Assembly: GCA_023250205.1 (NCBI GenBank)
Contig: JAHFBE010000015.1
Span: 1 to 40,281, forward strand
DNA length: 40,281 bases
From: Candidatus Melainabacteria bacterium
GTDB lineage: Bacteria; Cyanobacteriota; Vampirovibrionia; 2-02-FULL-35-15
Reading direction: 5' to 3'
Below are positions 22,489 through 29,871 of the stretch, piece by piece. Position numbers and translations under genes: made by a program. The notes under the pieces are model-generated. The model did no database searches. It was not told the DNA's origin and saw only the letters and a list, made by a program, of their open reading frames with translations. The number at the start of each line of letters is the position of its first letter. The first letter of the stretch is position 1.

Positions 22489-25341
22489 ATGTCTTCTCCT
22501 AACAACACTATTATTCTTATTGACGCCCCAAACCTTGCTTTTAGAATGTTTTTTGCCATGGAACGTACAAACATGCGCACACTGGGTGGCACACCTACAT
22601 GGGCAACTTATGGTTTTTTCAAAGCAATCTTTGATCTTTTAGATAAAGTCAAGCCAAAAGCAATTGCTGCAGCATATGACTGTAAAGAACCTACATTCAG
22701 ACACAAAGAATATGAGGAGTATAAAGCAAACAGGCCTGAAGAAATGCCAGAAGAACTTTCAGCTCAATGGCCTTATATAAGAGAAGGCCTGGAAAGTTTT
22801 GAAATTCCTATCTATGAACTACCGGGATATGAAGCTGATGATGTAATAGGTACCCTTGCAAAAAAAGCAGAAAAAGAAGGACTAAACGTTTTAATTCTTA
22901 CTGGTGACAGAGATGCTTTCCAATTAATTAATGACAAGGTTAAAGTTCTTGTTCCATCAAAGGGAGAGTTAAAGGAATTCGGAAGACAGGAAGTTTTTGA
23001 TTACTGGGGAATATGGCCCGAACAAGTGGTTGACTTTAAAAGCTTATCTGGAGATAGCTCTGACAATATTCCAGGGATAAAAGGAATTGGTGAAAAAACA
23101 GCTACAAAGTTGCTTACAGAATTTGGTTCTTTAGATAATGTGTTTAAAAATACAAAAACAATCCCTCAAAAAGGATTACAGGAAAAAATAACTACTGGTG
23201 AAAAAAGTGCATATCTGTCTAAAAGACTTGCCACAATAGACACAGATGTTCCTATAGACATTAATCTAAGAGATGCTCACCTGAACATCCCCAACACTGA
23301 AAAACTGATTTCATTTCTCCAAAAATTTGAGTTCAACAGTTTTATAAAAAGACTTCCAAGTGTCCTTTCTTTATTTAACGATGGAAAGATTGTTGAGGTG
23401 AAAGATAAAGAAAAACTTCTTGTCAAAAGCCTTGGACAAATGAAATTAGATATAGATACTACAAATGGAAAGAAAGATGATCCTCTTGAATCATTAAACA
23501 TTCCAGATTTAGAAATAAATATTATTGATACAGAAAAGGAGCTTGAGAAACTGATTACAGCTCTAGAAAATAAAAATTATATCTGTGTGGATTTAGAGAC
23601 TAATTCTGTAAACAGCAATACTTGTAACATTGTAGGCATAAGCCTTGCATACTTTAACAATGAAAGAGCAAATTTAGAAAAATCAGATGATATCAATGGC
23701 TGTTATATACCGATTGGGCATGAAGAAGGAAAGCAGTTAAACTCAGAAAATGTTTTAAAAGTTTTAAAATCAGTGTTAGAAGATAACAAAAAAACAAAAA
23801 TTGCTCAAAATTGCAAATTTGAATACAAGATCTTAAAAAGACATGGGATTAATCTTGGAGAAAATATTTATGACACTATGCTTGCAAGCTATGTAATGGA
23901 TCCTGATGAAAAGCATGGATTAAAAGATCAAGCTGCAAAAATTCTTGGGATAAGAATGCAAAAAATAGATGAATTAATAGGGAGTGGTAAAAAACAGCTT
24001 TCAATGGCTCAGGTAGAAATCGATAAAGTTGCTCCATATGCAATTAGTGATGCCACATATACCTTACAGCTTGCACAATACTACAAATCAAAGCTTGACA
24101 AGCCTCTTGAAAACGTACTTGAAACTATTGAAAATCCTCTTGTCCCAGCCCTATCAGTGATGGAATTAAATGGTGTAAGAATAGACACAAAAATATTAAA
24201 AGACCTCTCAAACATAATCACAAAAAAGGTTCAGGAGTTAGAAGAAACAATATTTAAAATTGCAGGTGAACCATTTAATATAAACTCTTCACAACAATTG
24301 GGAAAAATACTTTTTCAAAAACTTGAGATTGAACATGAAGGAAAAATAACTAAATCTGGACAACTCTCCACAGATGCAAGAACACTGGAAGCTCTTACAC
24401 TCGATGATAAGACTGGCATCATCCAGAATATCTTAGAATATCGACAGTTAAGTAAACTAATTTCCACATATACAGATAGCTTGCCAGAGCAAATAAACAA
24501 AAATACAAAAAATATTCACTGCGACTTCAATCAAACAATTACATCAACTGGCAGGCTTAGCTCAAGTAACCCAAATCTTCAAAACATTCCAATCAGATCT
24601 GACCTTGGAAGGAAAATCAGAAAAGCATTTGTTTCAAGTTTTGATGATGGATTACTTTTAAGTGCTGATTATTCACAAATTGAACTTAGAGTTCTTGCTC
24701 ACATGTCTGAAGATCCAGTACTTATAGAGTCCTTCAAAGCTGGTGAAGATATTCATAAAAGAACTGCTATGGAAATATATGGAGTCAGCGAGAATGAAGT
24801 TACCTCAGATATGCGCTCACACGGCAAGACTCTAAACTTTGCTTTAATTTACCAACAGGGAGCATTTGCCACTGCACGACAATTGGATATAAGTCAAAAA
24901 GAAGCCCAGGAATTCATTGACAAGTATTTTCAAAAATTCAAGAAAGTGAAACCTTTTTTTGAAAGACTTCTAAACCATGCAAGAGAACATGGTTATGCAG
25001 AAACTATTTATGGAAGAAGAAGGTACTTTAAAAATTTAAACGTAAGAAGTAAAGCCCTTCAAAGAGAAGACGAAAGAGCTGCCTGCAATGCACCATTACA
25101 AGGAACTGCAGCAGATATCATGAAACTAGCAATGATTAAAGTTCACAAGGATTTGAAAGAGAAAAAATACAAATCAAAATTAATTTTACAAGTACATGAT
25201 GAACTGGTCATGGATGTTCACCCCAATGAAAAGGAAAAGATTGAAGCTCTTATTTTAGAAGGAATGGAATTAGGGCAACCGCTACTTGTTCCACTTGTAG
25301 TAAATATTTCATGGGGAAAAGATTGGTATGAATGTGGGTAA
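22489..25341 (+). CDS. polA: DNA polymerase I
   Basis: A 950-residue three-domain enzyme for primer removal and gap filling. The N-terminal 5'-3' exonuclease spans roughly 1-300 (IDAPNLAFRMFFA, GYEADDVIGTLA, LTGDRDAFQLI, GDSSDNIPGIKGIGEKTA). The 3'-5' exonuclease spans about 335-540 and keeps DxE (Asp368, Glu370) and a final Asp in YAISDATYTLQL, but the middle motif reads QNCKFEYKIL with Glu445 where Asp is usual. The polymerase domain has SADYSQIELRVLA, the O-helix region RSHGKTLNFALIYQQ (Arg776, Lys780, Phe784, Tyr788 kept; Ala785 and Gln789 replace usual glycines) and QVHDELVMDV. The gene appears complete. It lies alone between a palindromic repeat and a pair of tiny genes. Confidence 0.95.
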   Translation: MSSPNNTIILIDAPNLAFRMFFAMERTNMRTLGGTPTWATYGFFKAIFDLLDKVKPKAIAAAYDCKEPTFRHKEYEEYKANRPEEMPEELSAQWPYIREGLESFEIPIYELPGYEADDVIGTLAKKAEKEGLNVLILTGDRDAFQLINDKVKVLVPSKGELKEFGRQEVFDYWGIWPEQVVDFKSLSGDSSDNIPGIKGIGEKTATKLLTEFGSLDNVFKNTKTIPQKGLQEKITTGEKSAYLSKRLATIDTDVPIDINLRDAHLNIPNTEKLISFLQKFEFNSFIKRLPSVLSLFNDGKIVEVKDKEKLLVKSLGQMKLDIDTTNGKKDDPLESLNIPDLEINIIDTEKELEKLITALENKNYICVDLETNSVNSNTCNIVGISLAYFNNERANLEKSDDINGCYIPIGHEEGKQLNSENVLKVLKSVLEDNKKTKIAQNCKFEYKILKRHGINLGENIYDTMLASYVMDPDEKHGLKDQAAKILGIRMQKIDELIGSGKKQLSMAQVEIDKVAPYAISDATYTLQLAQYYKSKLDKPLENVLETIENPLVPALSVMELNGVRIDTKILKDLSNIITKKVQELEETIFKIAGEPFNINSSQQLGKILFQKLEIEHEGKITKSGQLSTDARTLEALTLDDKTGIIQNILEYRQLSKLISTYTDSLPEQINKNTKNIHCDFNQTITSTGRLSSSNPNLQNIPIRSDLGRKIRKAFVSSFDDGLLLSADYSQIELRVLAHMSEDPVLIESFKAGEDIHKRTAMEIYGVSENEVTSDMRSHGKTLNFALIYQQGAFATARQLDISQKEAQEFIDKYFQKFKKVKPFFERLLNHAREHGYAETIYGRRRYFKNLNVRSKALQREDERAACNAPLQGTAADIMKLAMIKVHKDLKEKKYKSKLILQVHDELVMDVHPNEKEKIEALILEGMELGQPLLVPLVVNISWGKDWYECG

Positions 25342-25403
25342 ATGTAACCAATAGTTACACAGACACAGACAAAACCTTGTAGAAAATTAAAATATTCGCA
25401 TGC

Positions 25404-25409
25404 TATAAA
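25404..25409 (+). promoter_or_regulatory. Possible extended -10 for the small gene at 25416
   Basis: TGCTATAAA at 25401-25409 is a perfect extended -10. It ends 6 bases before the ATG, so initiation would fall at the start codon. AAAGG overlaps it at 25408-25412 and could instead act as a ribosome-binding site for a longer transcript. Confidence 0.35.
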
Positions 25410-25415
25410 AGGTCT

Positions 25416-25625
25416 ATGATGACCTACGATAAGTATAGAGCCGAGACCTTTAGAATATTTGGATTAGTGTTCATGACTCCTTTTGGGAAGTTAGTTCTTG
25501 ATTTCCCAAATTTTAGATTCAACAATATCAACCTTCAATCAATAGCTTATTTCATATTTAGTTTAATACTTATATATTTTGGTATAATCTTGGTGTTAAA
25601 AGGATTTGAGATATTAGAAAATTAA
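25416..25625 (+). CDS. Small membrane protein, 69 residues
   Basis: I do not recognise the family. Residues 1-40 are amphipathic, with aromatic residues (TYDKYRAETFRIFGL, then TPFGKLVLDFP). One clear transmembrane helix spans about 44-63 (SIAYFIFSLILIYFGIILVL), and a short acidic tail ends EILEN. It probably inserts with the N-terminus in the cytosol. The next, even smaller membrane ORF starts 10 bp after its stop, followed closely by thiL, so all may be co-transcribed. Confidence 0.6.
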   Translation: MMTYDKYRAETFRIFGLVFMTPFGKLVLDFPNFRFNNINLQSIAYFIFSLILIYFGIILVLKGFEILEN

Positions 25626-25635
25626 AGGAATAAAA

Positions 25636-25752
25636 ATGACTCCAGAAATAATTGTATTGTTAATAATGTTTGGTGTTATTATGTCTGGAACAGGCTATTT
25701 ATACTTAGGCTTAATGAACAAACTTCCCTGGCAAAAGAAAAGCAAACCATAA
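25636..25752 (+). CDS. Very small single-helix membrane protein, 38 residues
   Basis: The ORF reads MTPEIIVLLIMFGVIMSGTG, then YLYLGLMNKLPWQKKSKP. It has one transmembrane helix (about 4-28) and a basic cytosolic tail, the layout of many real bacterial small membrane proteins. AAGGAATAAAA precedes the ATG as a plausible ribosome-binding site. It ends 3 bp before the thiL start. It is probably part of an operon from 25416; the function is unknown. Confidence 0.55.
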   Translation: MTPEIIVLLIMFGVIMSGTGYLYLGLMNKLPWQKKSKP

Positions 25753-25755
25753 ACT

Positions 25756-26790
25756 GTGCCAACTGAACAAGAAATTTTAAAAGTTATAAGAAAAATTATC
25801 CCAGGATCAAAAAAGTATTTATTTGATGACACTGCCATAATCGACAAGAATCTGATTGTAACTACTGACACATTAGTAGAAAATACACACTTTACTTTAA
25901 AGACTTATGTTCCTGAAGAAATTGGATGGAAGGCAATGGCTGTCAATTTAAGTGATATTGCTGCTATGGGTGGAAAGCCATTATACGCTTTAGTTTCATT
26001 ATCACTACCAGTAGGAATCAAACTTAAATGGATAAATGATTTTTACAAAGGATTAATAAGCTGTGCAAAAAAATATAAGACTCAAATCATTGGTGGTAAC
26101 TTAACAAGATCAAAAGAAATAAATATTACTATTACTTTAATTGGGAAAGTAAATGATAAAAACATTGGGAAAAGAGTAAATGCAAAAGAAGGGGATTTTG
26201 TTTTCACAACTGGTACATTTGGGGATTCTGCTTGCGGATTGTTGCTTTTGAAGAATCCTGTCATTGCGAACACATTTGCTTCGCTCAGTGTAAACTCTGC
26301 AAAGCAATCTCACAAAAGCGAAATCAGTCAGGTGAGATTGCTTCGGGCTAAAGCCCTCGCAATGACAAAACAATTAATTAAACAACACAAAAAACCAACA
26401 CCTCAAATTAGTCTTGGACAAAAAATAGTTAAACTTACAAGAAGAACTTCATTGATGGATGCAAGTGATGGACTTGCAGACTGTCTTATACAAATCTCAA
26501 ACCAAAGTAAAGTAAAAATTATTATTGATAAAGGTAAAATTCCGGTTTCACAAAATACTAAATCTGCAGCAAAAATATTAAATAAGAACTTTTTAAACTT
26601 ATCTTTATATGGTGGAGAAGATTATCAATTGGTAGGGACAGCTAGCAAAATCGATTGTAAAAAACTAGCAAAAATTAAAGAAATAAAAATAATAGGAAGA
26701 GTAATTAAAGGTAAAGGTACATTTTTAAAGCAAAACAATAACAGGCTTGTTAGACTTGATCTGCAAAAAACTTATGAACACTTCTCCTGA
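25756..26790 (+). CDS. thiL: Thiamine-monophosphate kinase with in-frame repeat insertion
   Basis: A 344-residue kinase that phosphorylates thiamine monophosphate to thiamine diphosphate, the ThDP cofactor used by IlvB in this window. It starts with GTG, 3 bp after a tiny ORF. The AIR-synthase-type motifs are DDTAII, TTDTLVENTHF, VNLSDIAAMGGKP, GGNLTRS, GTFGDSACGL, MDASDGLADCL and YGGEDYQLVG. Residues 169-204, from VIANTFASL to ALAMT, are encoded by a family A palindromic repeat. They fall in the linker between GDSACGLLLL and the HKKPTPQISLG segment, where family members usually have a short variable loop, so activity may be kept. The 3' end overlaps ppx/gppA by 17 bp. Confidence 0.92.
   Translation: MPTEQEILKVIRKIIPGSKKYLFDDTAIIDKNLIVTTDTLVENTHFTLKTYVPEEIGWKAMAVNLSDIAAMGGKPLYALVSLSLPVGIKLKWINDFYKGLISCAKKYKTQIIGGNLTRSKEINITITLIGKVNDKNIGKRVNAKEGDFVFTTGTFGDSACGLLLLKNPVIANTFASLSVNSAKQSHKSEISQVRLLRAKALAMTKQLIKQHKKPTPQISLGQKIVKLTRRTSLMDASDGLADCLIQISNQSKVKIIIDKGKIPVSQNTKSAAKILNKNFLNLSLYGGEDYQLVGTASKIDCKKLAKIKEIKIIGRVIKGKGTFLKQNNNRLVRLDLQKTYEHFS
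26260..26366. repeat. Palindromic repeat family A, copy 4 (in frame inside thiL)
   Basis: The 107-bp element has outer arms GTCATTGCGA (26260-26269) and TCGCAATGAC (26357-26366) and inner arms AAGCAATCTCAC (26302-26313) and GTGAGATTGCTT (26332-26343). The first base coincides with a codon boundary, and no stop codon arises in the thiL frame, so the gene stays open. Typical repeat-encoded residues such as AKQSH are visible. Confidence 0.92.
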
Positions 26791-28372
26791 ACGTATTGCA
26801 GCTATAGATATCGGATCAAACTCCTTTCATATTGTTGTTGTTGAAATAAATGCTGAATCTCAATCTTTTAGGGTTCTTGACAGACTCAGAGAGACTGTTC
26901 GTCTTGGCACATTCCATGAACCTAAGAATGAGCTCTCTAAAGCTGACATGAAACGAGGTTTTGAAACTCTTCAAAGATTTAAAAAACTTGCAGAAGGACA
27001 TCATGTCTCTGAAATATTTGCCTGCGCAACTAGTGCTGTTAGAGAATCAGTAAACGGGAGAGAATGGCTACAAAAAGTTAGAAATGAATTAGGAATAGAT
27101 GCACATATAATTGCCGGGGTAGAAGAAGCAAGATTGATTTATCTTGGAGTATTGTCTGCCACAGAATTACAGAGAAGAAAGATCGGCATAGTAGACATTG
27201 GTGGTGGAAGTACCGAGTTAATAATCGCCAATGAACAGTTCATCTATCATCTATCCAGCACAAAGGTAGGTGCAGTAAGACTTACAGAGAAAGATTTATT
27301 TGATGAAACTAATATTCTACAAAAGATCGAATACATGGAAAATCATATTGAAGGGCTTATCCTAACAAAGCTTCAACAAATTGAAGAAGCTGGTGGATTT
27401 GATTCTTTAATAGGAACTTCAGGAACTATTAGAACTATTGCAACCATAGATTATAGAATGCATAATTTTGCTGACTCTGAGAATACTCCGAACTTAAACC
27501 AGTATAAAGTTACCTACCAATCACTTTGTACAATAATTGAAAAAATGATTGCCACACCAAAGGAAAAACGTTCAAGTACTTTTGATATTAGTAAGAACAG
27601 AGCTGAAATTATTCTGGCAGGGGCAATTATTTTAAAAGTAATAATGAAGAATTTAAAAAAGAATGAGATATTCTATTGTGACAGAGCATTAAGAGAAGGC
27701 TTAATTGTAGACAAATTATTACAAAAGGGAATTATAAAAGACAGGCTTCAATATCAACAAAGTATTAGAGAAAGAAGTGTTTTTGAACTTGCCAATAAAT
27801 ATAAATTTATGAAAGAACATGCTCTTCATGTAAGAGATTTAAGCTCTAAGATATTTGACCAAACAAAGGGGACACTGCATAACTATGGTGAATATGAAAA
27901 AGAGCTCCTTGGAGCAGCGGCCATATTACATGATATCGGCTCTCTTGTAACACATAATGATCATCATAAACATTCTTACTATCTAATCAGACATAGTGGA
28001 TTATTAGGATTTAATGATGAAGAGGTAGAGCTTATTGCAAACATAGCTAGATATCATAGGCAAAGCAATCCTAAAGATAGTCACTCTAACTTCCAAAATC
28101 TACCCAGAGAACATAAAAAACTAGTAAAAGAGTTAAGTTCAATCCTAAGGATTGCAGAGGGTTTGGACAAAGGACATAAATGTGCTATAAAAGATATTGA
28201 TATTAGCCCTAATTTAGCTAAAAAGAGGCTAAAATGTAAGCTTGTAAGTAACATAAAAAGTTATGATTGTGCACTGGAAATATGGTCAGCTGTTGGAAAA
28301 AGTAAAGAATTTAAAAAGGAATTTGGAGTAGACATTGATTTTGTTTTACAAAAAAGGGTAAATCGTGAGTAA
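26774..28372 (+). CDS. ppx: Exopolyphosphatase/guanosine pentaphosphate phosphohydrolase family
   Basis: A 532-residue protein of the Ppx/GppA family, which hydrolyses polyphosphate and/or pppGpp. The actin-like ATPase fold shows AIDIGSNSFHIVVVE at the N-terminus, CATSAVRES, GIVDIGGGSTELI and LIGTSGTIRTI. A C-terminal HD-type domain (about 330-500) contains EHALHVRDL, AAILHDIGSLV and YHRQSNP. The ATG at 26774 is preferred over an upstream in-frame TTG at 26747 because it opens directly into the conserved N-terminus; it overlaps thiL by 17 bp, implying translational coupling. Ppx and GppA cannot be told apart here. Confidence 0.9.
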   Translation: MNTSPERIAAIDIGSNSFHIVVVEINAESQSFRVLDRLRETVRLGTFHEPKNELSKADMKRGFETLQRFKKLAEGHHVSEIFACATSAVRESVNGREWLQKVRNELGIDAHIIAGVEEARLIYLGVLSATELQRRKIGIVDIGGGSTELIIANEQFIYHLSSTKVGAVRLTEKDLFDETNILQKIEYMENHIEGLILTKLQQIEEAGGFDSLIGTSGTIRTIATIDYRMHNFADSENTPNLNQYKVTYQSLCTIIEKMIATPKEKRSSTFDISKNRAEIILAGAIILKVIMKNLKKNEIFYCDRALREGLIVDKLLQKGIIKDRLQYQQSIRERSVFELANKYKFMKEHALHVRDLSSKIFDQTKGTLHNYGEYEKELLGAAAILHDIGSLVTHNDHHKHSYYLIRHSGLLGFNDEEVELIANIARYHRQSNPKDSHSNFQNLPREHKKLVKELSSILRIAEGLDKGHKCAIKDIDISPNLAKKRLKCKLVSNIKSYDCALEIWSAVGKSKEFKKEFGVDIDFVLQKRVNRE

Positions 28373-28476
28373 GCAAGTTTAAATGAGATACGCAATAGTT
28401 TTAAAAAAATTAAATTGATGATGATAGAGATGTTAAATCTATCACTAAAATTCTTGAGTTTAGAAATCAAGATTCA

Positions 28477-28517
28477 TAGCTTAAAGCTAACAGCTAATAG
28501 CTTGAAGCCAAAAGCTA
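28477..28517. repeat. AGCTTAAAGC-type repeat (family C copy 2)
   Basis: The stretch has repeated AGCT units (AGCTTAAAGCTAACAGCTAA, then AGCTTGAAGCCAAAAGCT) that can pair with each other. It resembles the segment before pstB. It lies directly upstream of the tRNA-Leu gene; the rest of 28373-28476 shows nothing assignable. Confidence 0.45.
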
Positions 28518-28522
28518 TTTTC

Positions 28523-28606
28523 GCCGAAGTGGTGAAACTGGCAAACACACTACGTTCAGGGCGTAGCGAGCGCAAGCTCTTAAGGGTTCAACTCCCTTCT
28601 TCGGCA
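28523..28606 (+). tRNA. tRNA-Leu, anticodon CAG
   Basis: The 84-nt cloverleaf has acceptor stem GCCGAAG/CTTCGGC with discriminator A, anticodon stem CTACG/CGTAG around loop TTCAGGG (anticodon CAG at 28557-28559, reading CUG), and a long class II variable arm (GAGC-GCAA-GCTC), as expected for leucine. The T-arm is AAGGG-TTCAACT-CCCTT. The 3' CCA is not encoded, so it depends on the CCA-adding enzyme (4418-5893). It sits 50 bp upstream of infC. Confidence 0.96.
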
Positions 28607-28646
28607 GTTCTTTTAAAAAGAAATAGTAATAAATAAGAAAGGAGAA

Positions 28647-28667
28647 ATGTTTAAACGTGAGATTTGA
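28647..28667 (+). other. Six-codon mini-ORF overlapping the infC start
   Basis: ATG TTT AAA CGT GAG ATT TGA has the best ribosome-binding site in the area (AAAGGAG, about 3 bases upstream). It spans the GTG assigned as infC start in another frame and ends 8 bases past it. It could act as a leader that couples or limits IF3 translation. Confidence 0.45.
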
Positions 28668-29220
28668 AAAATTTGAAAGGAGACCCTATAGGGAGATTCC
28701 AAATATTAATGAGAGAATACGCGCAAAAGAAGTTAGATTGATTTCTGAAACTGGAGAAATGCTTGGTGTAATGCCAACAATGCAAGCAGTAAAAATTGCA
28801 AAGGAAAAAGGATATGACCTTGTTGTAGTAAGTAGTGGAGAACAGCAAACTCCCGTAGCAAAGATTATGGATTACGGGAAATTTAAATTTGAACAAGAAA
28901 AAAAAGCTCGTGACGCCAAGAAAAAGCAACACATTGTTGATGTAAAAGAAATTAAAATGAGTTACAAAATTGAAAAACATGACTACTTGGTCCATGTTAA
29001 AAAAGCTGAAAAATTCATGGCTCATAATGGAGATAAAATCAAAGTAACTATTCAACTTCGTGGAAGAGAAATGGAACATAAAAAACTAGCTATTGATCTC
29101 CTAAACCGTTTTGTACAGGATACGGCTCAATGGGGAACTCCCGAAAAGCCTGTAAAGATGGAAGGAAAAACCGCACTGGTAATCCTAGTTCCTTTGCCAC
29201 ATACACATAAAAAAACATAA
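28657..29220 (+). CDS. infC: Translation initiation factor IF-3
   Basis: IF3 binds the 30S subunit, prevents 50S joining and checks the start codon and initiator tRNA. The frame has no ATG near the expected start. The N-terminal domain begins NINERIRAKEVRLI; the linker is KIMDYGKFKFEQEKKARD and the C-terminal domain holds IKVTIQLRGREMEHK. I give the GTG at 28657 (187 residues). ATT codons at 28696 and 28705 are alternatives; the latter has AGGGAG nine bases upstream and would give IF3 starting at NERIRA. E. coli infC uses AUU for autoregulation, so a rare start is expected. It is the first gene of the infC-rpmI-rplT cluster. Confidence 0.95.
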   Translation: MRFEKFERRPYREIPNINERIRAKEVRLISETGEMLGVMPTMQAVKIAKEKGYDLVVVSSGEQQTPVAKIMDYGKFKFEQEKKARDAKKKQHIVDVKEIKMSYKIEKHDYLVHVKKAEKFMAHNGDKIKVTIQLRGREMEHKKLAIDLLNRFVQDTAQWGTPEKPVKMEGKTALVILVPLPHTHKKT

Positions 29221-29225
29221 ACTAT

Positions 29226-29268
29226 TTGTAGAGACATAGCAGAGACGTAGCATGCTACGTCTCAACAA
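29226..29268. repeat. Palindromic repeat between infC and rpmI
   Basis: A perfect 22-bp palindrome, GAGACGTAGCA mirrored at once (29242-29263), lies inside wider arms TTGTAGAGAC (29226-29235) and GTCTCAACAA (29259-29268). Similar GTAGAGAC...GTCTC palindromes are, from memory, common in cyanobacterial genomes. It could act as a processing or pausing site before rpmI. Confidence 0.75.
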
Positions 29269-29270
29269 GG

Positions 29271-29276
29271 TATAAT
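29271..29276 (+). promoter_or_regulatory. Possible -10 box before rpmI
   Basis: A perfect TATAAT lies 10 bases before the rpmI ATG, directly after the palindrome. No Shine-Dalgarno separates them. It would allow rpmI-rplT expression independent of infC. Confidence 0.35.
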
Positions 29277-29286
29277 CTTATTTCTT

Positions 29287-29499
29287 ATGCCAAAATTACA
29301 TACAAATCACTCAGCAAAAAAGCGCTTCAGAATTACGAAGAAGGGCAAAGTATTGGCCAAGGGTGGAGGAAAACAGCACATTAACACACACATGTCTTCA
29401 AAGAAAAAAAGACATATCAGGACTCCAAAATTTCAAGTACATGAAACGTTGGTAGAGCATGTAGTTAAGCAATTACCATATGCAAAATATGCAAGATAA
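29287..29499 (+). CDS. rpmI: 50S ribosomal protein L35
   Basis: A 70-residue basic protein starting [20 protein letters not shown] and containing the [15 protein letters not shown] core typical of L35. It is part of the 50S subunit. It sits between infC and rplT, the conserved bacterial order, 11 bp before rplT. The usual L20-controlled leader region is largely occupied by the palindrome described at 29226-29268. Confidence 0.97.
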   Translation: MPKLHTNHSAKKRFRITKKGKVLAKGGGKQHINTHMSSKKKRHIRTPKFQVHETLVEHVVKQLPYAKYAR

Positions 29500-29510
29500 G
29501 GATATATATT

Positions 29511-29861
29511 ATGCGAGTTAAAAGAGGAAGAGCAACAAGAAAAAGACATAAGAAAGTTTTAAAAGCTGCAAAGGGATTTGTAGGCTCAAAGAGCAAACTT
29601 TACAAATCAGCAAATCAGGCAGTAATGAAAGCCTGGAAATACGCTTATAAGCATAGAAGACAAAAGAAAAGAGACTTTAGAAAACTCTGGATTACTAGAA
29701 TAAATGCTGCCTGCAGAGAATTAGGATTAACCTACAGTAAATTTATTAATGCTCTAAGTAAATCAGATTTAAAGTTAAACAGAAAAATTCTTGCTGATCT
29801 AGCAGTAACTGATAAAGAAGCATTTAAACTGATAGTTTCACAGGTTAGCAAAGCTGCATAA
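29511..29861 (+). CDS. rplT: 50S ribosomal protein L20
   Basis: A 116-residue basic protein with the family start [21 protein letters not shown], then [38 protein letters not shown] and [12 protein letters not shown]20 is an early 50S assembly protein and a translational repressor of its own operon in several bacteria. The stop lies 10 bp from the stop of convergent prfB, leaving no space for a separate terminator between them. Confidence 0.97.
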   Translation: MRVKRGRATRKRHKKVLKAAKGFVGSKSKLYKSANQAVMKAWKYAYKHRRQKKRDFRKLWITRINAACRELGLTYSKFINALSKSDLKLNRKILADLAVTDKEAFKLIVSQVSKAA

Positions 29862-29871
29862 AATGCCTAGT

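Noticed and set aside
26082-26373. Antisense frames across thiL with CHCEGFSPKQSH-like sequence
   Set aside because: This is the typical translation of the family A repeat on the other strand, not a gene.
28415-28636. Open frame of 73 codons before infC
   Set aside because: It runs straight through the tRNA-Leu gene and a repeat; the tRNA explains the conservation.
28651-29079. 142-codon frame antisense to infC
   Set aside because: Phe/Ser-rich composition is typical of the complement of Lys/Glu-rich coding DNA; infC is certain on the other strand.
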